Source: Ruania alba (lineage in GTDB: Bacteria; Actinomycetota; Actinomycetes; Actinomycetales; Beutenbergiaceae). Taken from it: a stretch of 64,000 nucleotides of DNA. The notes under the pieces were generated by a model. It saw only the letters and a program-made list of their open reading frames with translations. It made no database searches and was not told where the DNA came from. The stretch lies in contig NZ_FNTX01000001.1 of NCBI RefSeq assembly GCF_900105765.1, positions 1,894,387-1,958,386 on the forward strand, given 5' to 3'. The position numbers and the translations under genes are program-made. Shown here one piece after another: positions 1 through 8,708 of the stretch (its first letter is position 1; each line of letters opens with the position of its first letter).

Positions 1-2
1 AG

Positions 3-644
3 GCCGTCCGCCTCGGAGCCCCGGATGCCGCGTCCATCCAACTCGACATCGCCTCGGAGGAAGCCAACATCGCGCTGGCCGAGCTGTGCGCCTCACGCTT
101 CGGTGGCGTGGACGTCCTGGTCAACAACGCCGCAGCGCGGGTCTGGGGACCGGTGACCGAAGCGACCGTCGACTCGTGGCGATGGATCACGGAGGTCAAC
201 CTCATCGGCGTGGGGCTGACGTGCAAGCACATCATCCCGCTGATGGCGGGGCGTGCGGGTTCGGTCGTCAGCGTCTCCTCCGCCAACGGCATCACCGGCC
301 GGGCGGGAATGGCTCAGTACGACGCCACCAAGGCCGGAGTACTGGCACTCACCCGCTCGATGGCGTGCGACCACGCCGACGCCGGGGTCCGGGTCAACGC
401 CATCCTCCCCGGGCCCACGTTGACGGACTTCCACAAGAATCGCGCCGCCGAGGCCGGCAAGGAGATCGACCTTGCCGTGATGACCCCGCACGAAGGCGGC
501 CCCGGTATCCAACGCCGTCAGGGGCGTCCAGAGGAGATTGGCCACGCGATCGCCTTCCTGGCCAGCGACCACGCGTCCTACATCACGGGCGCCTGCCTGG
601 CCGTGGATGGCGGTCTGACCGCGCTCTCCGGACGTCTCGGGTGA
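3..644 (+). CDS. SDR-family oxidoreductase, 5' end outside window
   Basis: This is the C-terminal part of a short-chain dehydrogenase/reductase, an NAD(P)-dependent alcohol or sugar dehydrogenase. The reading frame is open from the first bases, so the N-terminal TGxxxGxG cofactor motif lies outside the window. The NNAA motif that follows strand beta-4 is visible, as is the Ser/YxxxK catalytic set in the stretch reading SVSSANG ... YDATK, and the usual C-terminal GACLAVDGG near the end. It ends 37 bases before the Gfo/Idh gene on the same strand, so the two probably form one operon for oxidation of a polyol or sugar derivative. The substrate cannot be read from the sequence. Confidence 0.93.
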   Translation, partial: AVRLGAPDAASIQLDIASEEANIALAELCASRFGGVDVLVNNAAARVWGPVTEATVDSWRWITEVNLIGVGLTCKHIIPLMAGRAGSVVSVSSANGITGRAGMAQYDATKAGVLALTRSMACDHADAGVRVNAILPGPTLTDFHKNRAAEAGKEIDLAVMTPHEGGPGIQRRQGRPEEIGHAIAFLASDHASYITGACLAVDGGLTALSGRLG

Positions 645-681
645 GCCGGACGGGAACAGTCAGCACACAGGAGGAACAATC

Positions 682-1773
682 ATGACGGTGAATGTGGCCC
701 TGGTGGGGCTCGGATTCGGGGCCGAGTTCGTGCCCATCTACCAGGCGCATCCGGACGCCGAGCTCGTGGCGATCTGCCAGCGCGATCGCGGCAACCTCGA
801 TGCGACCGGAGAGCGCTTCGCTCTCGAGCGGCGGTACACCTCCTACGAGGAACTGCTCACCGATCCGGACGTCGATGCGGTGCACATCAACACGCCCATC
901 CCGCTGCACGCCGACCAGAGCGTGGCGGCTCTGGAAGCCGGGAAGCACGTGGCGTGCACTGTACCGATGGCTACCTCCATCGAGGACTGTGCACGCATCG
1001 TTGCTGCGGCCCGGGCCAGCGGCCGGACCTACATGATGATGGAGACGGTCGTGTACTCGCGGGAGTTCCTGCATGTGAAGCATCTGCTGGAGAGCGGTCA
1101 GCTCGGGCGACTGCAGTTCCTGCGGGGCGCCCATCACCAGGACATGACCGGGTGGCCGGACTACTGGGAGGGCCTACCACCGATGCATTACGCGACCCAC
1201 GCGGTCTCTCCGCTGCTGGCCCTGGCCGGGAAGCGGGCCGAGACGGTCTCCTGTGTGGGCTCGGGGGCGATACCGGAGCATCTGCAGGGCCGGTACGGGT
1301 CACCGTTCGCGGTGGAATCCGCGCACATCACGTTGGCCGGCAGCGACCTGACGGCGGAGGTGTCGCGGTCACTGTTCTCCACCGCGCGCGAATATGTGGA
1401 GAGCTTCGACGTCTACGGCTCGCAGACCTCCTTCGAGTGGGCACAGACCGAGGGCGGTCAGCCGGTCCTCTTCCACGGGGAGAACGCCGAACGCATCACG
1501 GTGCCCGACTATGCTCACCTGCTGCCGCAGGAGATCCAGTCGTTCACCACCCGTGGTGTCTACGACGCCGAGAACGGTCACCTCTCCTTCGCCCAGGGAG
1601 GCGGGCATGGGGGCTCTCACCCGCACCTCGCTCACGAGTTCGTGCGCAGCATCGTCGAAGGTCGGGCCCCGTCGGTCGACGTCGACACTGCGGCGAACTG
1701 GACCAGCGTGGGCCTGCGAGCGCACGAGTCGGCGATGCAGGGCGGGCGGCCGGTCGAAGTTCCGCAGTTCTGA
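682..1773 (+). CDS. Gfo/Idh/MocA-family oxidoreductase
   Basis: This 363-residue protein has an N-terminal Rossmann fold with GLGFGAEF at about residues 9-16 and a C-terminal alpha/beta domain, as in glucose-fructose oxidoreductase, inositol dehydrogenase and MocA proteins. The start is set by AGGAGGA a few bases upstream of the ATG. The position that normally reads CEKP, with the catalytic-site lysine, reads CTVPMA (residues 92-97), so the usual lysine is absent. A GGSHPH motif sits near residue 310. A clear paralogue with the same odd motif (CAVPMA) lies at 47612-48775. Substrate is unknown; a sugar acid or cyclitol derivative is likely from the family. Confidence 0.9.
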   Translation: MTVNVALVGLGFGAEFVPIYQAHPDAELVAICQRDRGNLDATGERFALERRYTSYEELLTDPDVDAVHINTPIPLHADQSVAALEAGKHVACTVPMATSIEDCARIVAAARASGRTYMMMETVVYSREFLHVKHLLESGQLGRLQFLRGAHHQDMTGWPDYWEGLPPMHYATHAVSPLLALAGKRAETVSCVGSGAIPEHLQGRYGSPFAVESAHITLAGSDLTAEVSRSLFSTAREYVESFDVYGSQTSFEWAQTEGGQPVLFHGENAERITVPDYAHLLPQEIQSFTTRGVYDAENGHLSFAQGGGHGGSHPHLAHEFVRSIVEGRAPSVDVDTAANWTSVGLRAHESAMQGGRPVEVPQF

Positions 1774-1779
1774 CCGCCG

Positions 1780-1814
1780 GCACCCGGCGGGTGGAGAGTT
1801 CAATCGCCGGGTGC
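1780..1814 (+). terminator. candidate hairpin terminator after the Gfo/Idh gene
   Basis: A perfect 10-bp inverted repeat, GCACCCGGCG and CGCCGGGTGC, encloses a 15-base loop starting seven bases after the stop codon. Only a weak T-rich stretch follows. The position fits an end for the SDR-Gfo/Idh transcript. Confidence 0.6.
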
Positions 1815-1864
1815 TTGCTCGTTCTGCCCCCTTCAGCGAGCCTGCAAGGCTAGCGATGTAGGTG

Positions 1865-1900
1865 CCTGGCTGGTCCACCATGCATGGTGGACCAGCCAGG
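1865..1900. repeat. 36-bp perfect palindrome in a convergent intergenic region
   Basis: The first 18 bases, CCTGGCTGGTCCACCATG, are followed at once by their exact reverse complement, with no spacer. GGTG at 1861-1864 can pair further with CACC at 1904-1907 across a three-base bulge. It lies between the ends of two convergent genes (1773 and 2043), so a two-way terminator is the simplest reading. An 18-bp stem without a loop is unusual for that. No other copy was noticed in this window. Confidence 0.85.
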
Positions 1901-2042
1901 TCCCACCGAGGTGTACGAAGCCTCCCTGCTCGTGTCGGCGCATCTGATTCGGGTGCTTCACAGAGTGGCCACACAGGCGTCCGCCGACCGTCATCCATAC
2001 AGCTCAGCGCCGTAGGAGAGCGTCCGATTGACGCCGATACGA

Positions 2043-4307
2043 CTACCCCTGCGCGTCCCACGCCCGCAACGACACCACCCGGGCATGTGGGGCACCGTTC
2101 GTGCCGGTGACCACGAGCCGAAGTCCAGTGGCAGTCACAGGTGTGGCCAGCCGGTGGCGCCGGTGCCGCACCCGGTTGGCAGTGATCTCGGCGATCACCA
2201 CACGCGTCCCCGCCTCGTCGACCGCCTCGATCCGGTAGTCACGCACGAGTGTCGGCAGCACGTCGAAGGGGGTCCGATGGTGGTGGAGGTTGATGAGGTC
2301 CTCATCCAGGTCGTCGTCGAAGATCACGGCCACCTCCCCGATCGTGACGGACTGATCCCAGCGCAGCTCCAACTGTGGCTCGGGGTCGACGGTGAGTGGC
2401 TGTGAGACCCACATCTGGGGACCCGCCCACGGCCGCGCATATCCCCCGATCGCTTTGTCCGCGGAGTACGCGTGCGTCGCGGGCGTGAGCCGCAGACATG
2501 GCGCGTTCCGGCGCAGCACCTGCTTCCATGCGCGCCACTGCTCGGTGTAAGGCTCTGCCTGAGAGAGCTCGCGGTAGGTCAGCGCGACAACACCCGGGAA
2601 CGGGCCCGGTGACGTGTGCACACTGAGATGCGGGTTGGCGTGCACCACCAGGAAGGCGTTCTGCGGCGTGTCCGGATCCCAGCGCACCGGTACGTCGACC
2701 CATTGCGCCGCTCCGGCGCGGACATGTACAGATGCGCCGACGACCTTCTGGTGCGGCACGTAGTTCTGGGGTCGGCTCACCTCGTGCACATCGATCACCA
2801 GCTCGGTGTCCTGGTCTGCATCGATCAGCAGCTCGACACCTTCCAGAGCTGGATCCACGGGGACCACCACACCCAGAGCGGAGCTCAGCGCCCATCGACC
2901 GGCCGATTCGCTCCCACCGAGCGCGGTGAGGTGTGAGCTCGCCGCCGCCCGGGCGGTCACGGCGAGGTCGGCAGGGTCGTCATGCCGCACCCCCAGCACC
3001 GAGGCGTCGGCCCGCACCAGGGTGCGTCGTACGTCGTGGATGTGCTCCGTCGCAAGCTCGCGCGGGGTGCATCCGCGCCGCGTGCTCAGCGCCGCACCGA
3101 TCCCGGCCGCCTCGCCGATCACACCGCAGGTGGCCATCACTCGGGTACTGCCGAATGCCACGTGTGTGGCCGAGATGTTGCGGCCTGCCATCCACATGTT
3201 GGAGACGTTCCGCGAGTACAGCGATCGCAACGGGATGTGATAGTTCCCGTCCGGATGCCAGTGTCGCGACCCTTTCTCGGTGGCGTACATGCCCCCTGGC
3301 GGGTGCAGGTCGATCGACCACCCCCCGAAGGCCACCCGGTCCTCGAACGGTGTCTGGCCCAGCACGTCGTGCTGCGTGAGCACATGGTCACCGAGGAACC
3401 GCCGGTACTCACGCTTCCCTGGCACGGCGCCGATCCATTCGAGCGTGAGGTTGTCGGCATCGAACTTGCCGGAGTTCTTCAGGTAGTCCCAGATCCCGTA
3501 GATGGCCGCCTGCAGCTCGTCGCGGATCTCCTCGTTGTTCGCGACGACGTCACGGTCGCCGCCCCACTCGATCCACCAGTAGTCGCACCCGTTGGCTCCC
3601 TCGTGGATGTCGCGGAGAGTGGGGATGGAAGTCTCGGTGATGTCCCGAGCGAACGACGGCGGCACGTACTTCACCGGGTAGCCGACGTCCTTGACATAGA
3701 ACAAGATCGTCGAGCCCAACGTCTCGGCGTCGGCGGACTCGGGCGCCCACGATTCCTGATACTCCGCACGGGACTCCCGGCCGGTCCGGTACTGCGCACC
3801 GGCGAGGAACCCGACAATGCCGTCGCCGCTGGCATCGATGTACGTCGTCGAACGGAACTGCAGTCGCCGCTCGGACCCCATCTGCCACCCTGAGACCGAC
3901 CTGATCCGGCGATCCTCGCTCGGGCCGTCGGCATCGACCTCCCGGACGTCGGTGTTCAGGAACAGCTCGATCCCTGGTTCAGCGCGCACGGCTTCGAGCA
4001 GCACCAGGTCCCAGTAGTACGGATTGCCCTCGGGGTTGGTGAACTGGTTCTCGACGAACAGTTCGCCCATGATCCCGGTCTCGCGTGCATAATGCTGGAC
4101 CCCGTGCGCGGTGGCGCCGCACACCCAGACCCGGACCTCGCTGGAGGAGTTCCCTCCCAGCACGGGTCGGTTCTGGACCAGGGCGACCCGCATCCCTTGC
4201 CGTGCGGCGGCAAGTGCCGCACAAACCCCGGCCAGCCCGCCACCGACCACGGTGATGTCGCTGTGCACGGTTTCTAGCGGAATGAGGTCAACGTCGTGGG
4301 ACGTCAC
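2043..4307 (-). CDS. FAD-dependent oxidoreductase with C-terminal beta-rich domain
   Basis: This 754-residue protein opens with a dinucleotide-binding motif, GGGLAG at residues 22-27, followed by an acidic beta-2 end and a GGNSSSEV loop typical of the FAD_oxidored (PF12831) family. The last 300 or so residues do not belong to the flavin fold and look beta-rich. The start is a GTG three bases after the RpiR stop codon, so the gene is cotranscribed with the regulator and the ABC importer upstream. The family oxidises or reduces unknown small molecules, and pairing with a sugar-type importer suggests an imported glycoside or cyclitol as substrate. A shorter relative from the same family sits with another importer at 23587-25206. 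Confidence 0.85.
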   Translation of the reverse strand: MTSHDVDLIPLETVHSDITVVGGGLAGVCAALAAARQGMRVALVQNRPVLGGNSSSEVRVWVCGATAHGVQHYARETGIMGELFVENQFTNPEGNPYYWDLVLLEAVRAEPGIELFLNTDVREVDADGPSEDRRIRSVSGWQMGSERRLQFRSTTYIDASGDGIVGFLAGAQYRTGRESRAEYQESWAPESADAETLGSTILFYVKDVGYPVKYVPPSFARDITETSIPTLRDIHEGANGCDYWWIEWGGDRDVVANNEEIRDELQAAIYGIWDYLKNSGKFDADNLTLEWIGAVPGKREYRRFLGDHVLTQHDVLGQTPFEDRVAFGGWSIDLHPPGGMYATEKGSRHWHPDGNYHIPLRSLYSRNVSNMWMAGRNISATHVAFGSTRVMATCGVIGEAAGIGAALSTRRGCTPRELATEHIHDVRRTLVRADASVLGVRHDDPADLAVTARAAASSHLTALGGSESAGRWALSSALGVVVPVDPALEGVELLIDADQDTELVIDVHEVSRPQNYVPHQKVVGASVHVRAGAAQWVDVPVRWDPDTPQNAFLVVHANPHLSVHTSPGPFPGVVALTYRELSQAEPYTEQWRAWKQVLRRNAPCLRLTPATHAYSADKAIGGYARPWAGPQMWVSQPLTVDPEPQLELRWDQSVTIGEVAVIFDDDLDEDLINLHHHRTPFDVLPTLVRDYRIEAVDEAGTRVVIAEITANRVRHRRHRLATPVTATGLRLVVTGTNGAPHARVVSLRAWDAQG

Positions 4308-4310
4308 GTG

Positions 4311-5231
4311 TTATCGATCTCCATCAGCAGTAGGAATCTTGTCGAACAGGCTCGCTGCCAACCCGAGGCCACCTGGCACGCGTTGGGCGACGAGCACCCA
4401 GAGCAGCGAGGTCGTCAAGGTGTCGCTGGCGCGCCCGGCGAAGAAGTCGGTCCATGTCAGCCCCTCCCGGATCCCGGTGAAGATGCTGATCTCTGAGCGG
4501 TCGGCGAGTACCGAGTCCGGGTCGCCGGTGATGGCCACGGTGTGCGCGGAGTTCTGCTGCGCACGGTCACAGAAGTCGAGTCCGACCTTGTCGTTTCCGC
4601 TGCGGGAGAGAATGAGCGCCACGTCACCGGGGCCCATCATGCTGGCCAGTACCTGTGAGGTGACGGCACCGTCGTGGAACCAGACCGGCAGACCGATCCG
4701 GAGAAGCCGCATGTACAGCTCGGACACGGCCACCGAGTCCGCCCACTCGCCGTGCAGGTGGATGCGCCGAGCGGAAGCGATCCAGTCCGCGGCCTGCACC
4801 ACCAGATCGACGTCGATGGCGCCCATAGCCGTACGCGCCGCGCGCTGCTGGTTGGCAGCCAGGACCTCCAAGACGGCCTTCGGACCGTCTTCGGGCAGGA
4901 TCTCGTCACCGATGTCCCGGTGCCAGCCCGCTTCCATCTCGCGCCCGTGCTCGGTGGCGATCGCGGCGCGCATGGCGGGAAACCCGGCGAAGCCGAGATA
5001 GGCCGCCAATCGGCTCAGACTCGCGGGGGAAACATCGGCCGACCGTGCCAGACCGGTGATGGAGGACTCGCCGACCTCACCAGGATGGTCGACGATGTAC
5101 TGCGCGCTCCGGGCCATCGTCCGTTTCAGTCGCGGTAGCGCCTCTCGAAGAGCGTGCAAGGGGCTTGGCCCATAGTCGACATCCGCGACATGCTGATCGT
5201 CCGCACTCTCCGTACCCTCCCGATCTGTCAC
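4311..5231 (-). CDS. MurR/RpiR-family transcriptional regulator
   Basis: The protein has an N-terminal RpiR-type helix-turn-helix (about residues 45-80, with the sequence VSPASLSRLAAYLG) and a C-terminal SIS sugar-phosphate isomerase-like domain (about 130-270) that would sense a phosphorylated sugar. The GTG at 5231 is chosen because AAGGAGT lies just upstream; a longer in-frame ATG at 5270 has no such site. It sits inside the operon, 45 bases after the binding-protein gene and three bases before the FAD enzyme gene. It probably controls this operon; the 15-bp palindrome upstream of the first permease is a candidate operator. Confidence 0.9.
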   Translation of the reverse strand: MTDREGTESADDQHVADVDYGPSPLHALREALPRLKRTMARSAQYIVDHPGEVGESSITGLARSADVSPASLSRLAAYLGFAGFPAMRAAIATEHGREMEAGWHRDIGDEILPEDGPKAVLEVLAANQQRAARTAMGAIDVDLVVQAADWIASARRIHLHGEWADSVAVSELYMRLLRIGLPVWFHDGAVTSQVLASMMGPGDVALILSRSGNDKVGLDFCDRAQQNSAHTVAITGDPDSVLADRSEISIFTGIREGLTWTDFFAGRASDTLTTSLLWVLVAQRVPGGLGLAASLFDKIPTADGDR

Positions 5232-5276
5232 GTACCTACTCCTTCTTGCCTCGATGTTCCAGTGAGCCACACACCA

Positions 5277-6608
5277 TCAGGAGATCAATCCGTTCACCGC
5301 TTCGCCAGCCGCTCGCATGCCTTCCTCGGGCGTCTGGTTGCCGAGCAGCACTGCCTGGACACTGTCGGCAACCGCGGTCTCCATCTGCGCGTAGGCGGTG
5401 AACTCCCAGAAGGGGCTGGGTGTGGCGGTGGCCGTGATGCTCTCGGTGAAGGCGGAGAGGAACTCGTCCTCCTGCACGTCCGAACTCTCGAGCCCTTCCA
5501 TCGTCGCGGGAGGGTTGCTCGATGCTCCGAAGTAGCCGAGGATCGCCTCCGGGTCCGAGGTGAGCCACTGCGCGAACTCGGCCCCTGAGGTGGACTCCTC
5601 GCCGTCGGTCACGACGAGAATGTGTCCCCACGCCAGTGCTTGCGGGACATCGCCGTCGTCGTGCACCGGGCGCGCCAGCGGGATCATCTTCGACCGAATC
5701 TCGGCGTCCGGTGAGTTGGTCACCACGATCGCCGAGCCGATCGGCGCATCGTCGTAGTAGGCCGTGCGCCCCTGGCTGAAGAGGTTGCGCGCCGCGCTGC
5801 GCTCGATGTCAGGAGCGATGAGACCGTCGGTGTAGAGCTTCTTGTACCAGGTCATCGCCTCGATGGAGGCCTCGTCACCCACCGTGCAGCGCCCGTCCTC
5901 GACCACGGCCGATCCGAAGGTTTGCATCCAGACGATGAAGTCCTTCAGCTGGGCGACCTCGGTGGAGGCCGCGTACGGGACGATGTCGCTGCCCAGGCTC
6001 TTCACCTCCCGCAGCACCTCCTCGAACTCCGTCAGCGTGCTCGGTACGAAGTCGACGCCGGCCTGCTCCAGGAGTTCGGAGTTCCCGATCAGTCCGATCG
6101 CCGCCGTACTCCACGGGATCCCGTACTGCACACCATCGAACTGGCCCGTCCCCAAGGACGCGTCGGTGTAGCCGACGTCGCTGGTGTACGCGGACAGATC
6201 CACCAGCGTGCCAGTGGCAACCATGGGCGCCAGCCAGGCGATGTCCAGGTGAGCGACGCCGGAAAGCTCGCCGCCACGGCTCTGCAGGATCATCTGGTTC
6301 AGAGCCTCGTTGTAGGCATAGCTCGACGCGTTGATGCTGATGCCCTCGTCGGAGGCGTAGTCCGCTACCGTCTGCTCCAGCCACTCCTTCGGCGGGTCCT
6401 CAGACAATGCGAACGAGGTGAAGGTGAAGTCCTGGCCGCCCTCACCCGAGGGCTCGCCGGCCTCCCCGGGCTCCGTACCTTCGCCGTCGGAGCAGGCCGT
6501 CAGGCCCAACCCGCCAAGGCCGAGAGCACCGCCGAGGCCGAGCAGGTTCCGGCGGCTCAGCCCCGTGGCAACAGGACGGCGGTGGTTCGTGCTGGTCATG
6601 CGGTTCAT
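5277..6608 (-). CDS. ABC transporter substrate-binding lipoprotein (family 1, sugar type)
   Basis: This 443-residue periplasm-facing lipoprotein has SRRNLLGLGG at residues 18-27, which resembles a twin-arginine signal, and a lipobox LTAC with the lipidated cysteine at residue 39. The mature part has the two-lobed pattern of carbohydrate-binding proteins (SBP_bac_1). The start is ATG 6608, preceded by AAGGAG seven bases upstream; the open frame extends further 5' without a signal sequence. It lies downstream of both permease genes rather than first, which is less usual. The ligand is unknown. Confidence 0.92.
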   Translation of the reverse strand: MNRMTSTNHRRPVATGLSRRNLLGLGGALGLGGLGLTACSDGEGTEPGEAGEPSGEGGQDFTFTSFALSEDPPKEWLEQTVADYASDEGISINASSYAYNEALNQMILQSRGGELSGVAHLDIAWLAPMVATGTLVDLSAYTSDVGYTDASLGTGQFDGVQYGIPWSTAAIGLIGNSELLEQAGVDFVPSTLTEFEEVLREVKSLGSDIVPYAASTEVAQLKDFIVWMQTFGSAVVEDGRCTVGDEASIEAMTWYKKLYTDGLIAPDIERSAARNLFSQGRTAYYDDAPIGSAIVVTNSPDAEIRSKMIPLARPVHDDGDVPQALAWGHILVVTDGEESTSGAEFAQWLTSDPEAILGYFGASSNPPATMEGLESSDVQEDEFLSAFTESITATATPSPFWEFTAYAQMETAVADSVQAVLLGNQTPEEGMRAAGEAVNGLIS

Positions 6609-6669
6609 CTGCGATCTCCTTCGTGACATGCGTGGTCGCTCATCGGCGTTGATGGTGGACGGGGAGCTG

Positions 6670-7557
6670 TTATCCCTTGACGGCGCCGGCAGTAATACCG
6701 CCGACCAGGTGGCGTTGGAGCGCGACGAAGGCCACCGCCACGGGCAGCGCGACGAGGACGGAGGCGGCCATGAGCTCAGGCCAGTCGGTCGCGGCTTCAC
6801 CGATGTAGCGGTTGACCAGGGCCGGTGGGAGTGTCTGGCGCTCCGGTCCGGTCAGCGTCAGGGCGAAGATGAAGTCGTTCCAGCCACGCATGAACGCGAA
6901 CAGTCCGGATGCCACCAACCCCGGCGCAGCCAGGGGAAGCACGATCGCGTGCAGCGTGCGCCAGTTGGACGCACCGTCGATCTTGGACGCCTCGATGATG
7001 TCGTCGGGGAGGTTGTCGAAGAACCCTTTGAGCATCCACACGCACAGGGGCAAGGTGAACGTGGTGAACGAGATGATCAGGACGAAGTAGGTGTTGAGGA
7101 GCCCGAACGTCGAGAAGACCCCGTAGAGCGTCACCAGCAGCAGTGCCGAGGGCAACATCTGGCTGGACAGGACGAAGTACAGCAGGGTGCGCCGCCCGCG
7201 GTAGCGGAACTTCGAGATGGAGTAGCCCATGTACATCGAGGTCACGACGCTGAGCACGGCAGTGATCACCGAGACGATCACGGAGTTCGCCAGCCAACCG
7301 AAGATCTCCGGATCGGTGAAGACACTGCGATAGTTGTCGAAGGTGACCGACTCCGGGAAGAAGGTCACGGGGTAGCGGTACACGAGGCTGTCCGGGGTGA
7401 TCGAGGTGATCAGCAACCAGTACACGGGGGCGAAGGCGAACAGCCCGAAACCCACGACGGCGGCCCACGGCCCCAGTGGAAACCTGCGCCTTCTCGTGTG
7501 CGTACGTGCCACGGCCTGCCGGCGCGGTGCCAATGGCGTTTCGGTTCCCACGGCCAT
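6670..7557 (-). CDS. ABC transporter permease, MalG type
   Basis: This 295-residue inner-membrane subunit has about six membrane segments and the EAA loop (EASKIDGAS ... IVLP) that contacts the ATPase. The ATG at 7557 overlaps the TGA of the upstream permease as ATGA and has GAGGCG upstream, so translation is coupled. It would form the translocation pore with the product of 7557-8507. No ATP-binding subunit is encoded nearby; actinobacterial importers of this class commonly share a distant MsiK-type ATPase. Confidence 0.93.
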   Translation of the reverse strand: MAVGTETPLAPRRQAVARTHTRRRRFPLGPWAAVVGFGLFAFAPVYWLLITSITPDSLVYRYPVTFFPESVTFDNYRSVFTDPEIFGWLANSVIVSVITAVLSVVTSMYMGYSISKFRYRGRRTLLYFVLSSQMLPSALLLVTLYGVFSTFGLLNTYFVLIISFTTFTLPLCVWMLKGFFDNLPDDIIEASKIDGASNWRTLHAIVLPLAAPGLVASGLFAFMRGWNDFIFALTLTGPERQTLPPALVNRYIGEAATDWPELMAASVLVALPVAVAFVALQRHLVGGITAGAVKG

Positions 7558-8507
7558 CAGTTCGCCTCTTTGCGCTCGGAGAATCGGATGTAGAAGACCA
7601 CGAGCACCAGCAGGACGAGCATCCACAAGATCCCGATCGCGCCCGCCTGCCCGAGGTCGTAGGAGCGGAACGCCGAATCGTAGAGGGCGGTGGCCAAGGT
7701 CTGGGTGGTCTGTGCTGGCCCGCCGCCGGTCATCACGAAGATCAGATCGAAGTGCTGGAAGTTCCAGATGAACTCGAGCAGGATGATGATCCCGGCGACG
7801 CCACTGATGTGCGGCCAGGTCACGGTCCAGAACCGGCGCACCTTCCCCGCACCGTCGAGCGAGGCCGCTTCGTGCAGGTCCTCCGGAACGGTCTGCAGGG
7901 CGGCGAGGAGCATCACCATGATCCAGGGGAACGCGTTCCAGGACTTCGCCACGATCAGCGCGCCCCGGGCGGTGGCGGTGTCGAAGAGCCAGGCACGCGG
8001 CTCATCGATCAGCGACAACTGCTCGAGCAGGCCGTTGAGTGCGCCATAGCTGGCATCGAAGATCCACATCCACAGGAACGAGACGACGACGGCGGGCAGG
8101 AGCCATGGGAACAGGAAGGCGCCGCGCAGGATGCTGCGCCCGGGCAGGCGTGCGTTCAGGGCGAGGGCTACCCCCAACCCCACGACGAACGGGAGGACCG
8201 TCGCGCCGACGGTGAAGATCCCGGTCTGCCACAACAGCCGGAGGAAGTCGTCTCCAAGTGCGGCCTGGATGTTGGCCAGGCCGACGAACTCCCTGCCTGG
8301 GTAGAGCAGACTCTCACTGAAGAAGGCTGAGCTCAGCGAGCGCACCAGCGGGTACAGCACCACGGCGAGCAGCATCGCCACACCGGGCAGGATCAACAGC
8401 CACGCGAACCGCAGATCGCTGATCCGGCGAGCGGACCGCTGAGGCTCGTGGGCAGTCGATCCGGATGCGTCTCGCCGCTGCGGTCGCACCTTGTTCGTCA
8501 TGGTCAT
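7557..8507 (-). CDS. ABC transporter permease, MalF type
   Basis: This 316-residue permease is the first main gene of the operon that runs down to 2043. It has a basic N-terminal tail, six or so membrane segments and an EAA loop (EAASLDGAG). The ATG at 8507 (or the one two codons later) lacks a good ribosome binding site of its own. Instead a strong AAGGAG precedes a ten-codon reading frame (8504-8536) whose stop overlaps this start, so the gene may depend on translational coupling. Confidence 0.92.
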   Translation of the reverse strand: MTMTNKVRPQRRDASGSTAHEPQRSARRISDLRFAWLLILPGVAMLLAVVLYPLVRSLSSAFFSESLLYPGREFVGLANIQAALGDDFLRLLWQTGIFTVGATVLPFVVGLGVALALNARLPGRSILRGAFLFPWLLPAVVVSFLWMWIFDASYGALNGLLEQLSLIDEPRAWLFDTATARGALIVAKSWNAFPWIMVMLLAALQTVPEDLHEAASLDGAGKVRRFWTVTWPHISGVAGIIILLEFIWNFQHFDLIFVMTGGGPAQTTQTLATALYDSAFRSYDLGQAGAIGILWMLVLLVLVVFYIRFSERKEAN

Positions 8508-8536
8508 GATCCATGCCCCGGGCGGGCCCGCTCCAT
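8504..8536 (-). other. possible ten-codon leader ORF coupled to the permease start
   Basis: AAGGAGATCGCT precedes an ATG at 8536 that opens a ten-residue frame, MERARPGHGS. Its TGA overlaps the permease ATG as ATGA. The spacing is ideal, while the permease start itself has no Shine-Dalgarno match. It could be a real leader peptide, or a sign that a frame difference hides the true N terminus. Confidence 0.45.
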
Positions 8537-8567
8537 AGCGATCTCCTTCGATCCGACGGCGTTTCGG

Positions 8568-8582
8568 AAGCGATTATCGCTT
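8568..8582. promoter_or_regulatory. 15-bp palindrome, candidate RpiR operator
   Basis: AAGCGATTATCGCTT is a perfect odd-length palindrome, 60 bases upstream of the permease start. It overlaps a possible minus-strand -10 (GATAAT or TAATCG), with TTGTAC at 8599-8594 as a possible -35. RpiR is the only regulator in this operon, so it is the likely ligand; this is inference. Confidence 0.5.
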
Positions 8583-8708
8583 TAGTGATCTCAGTACAAC
8601 CAGACCGAGAATCTTCTTCGTTCTCGCGACCTGAGAATGCCCGCGTCCACCCGATCCAGACCGCACACCCCGAAGGCGGCTCGGTGACGGCGGGGCTACG
8701 GTACGGCT

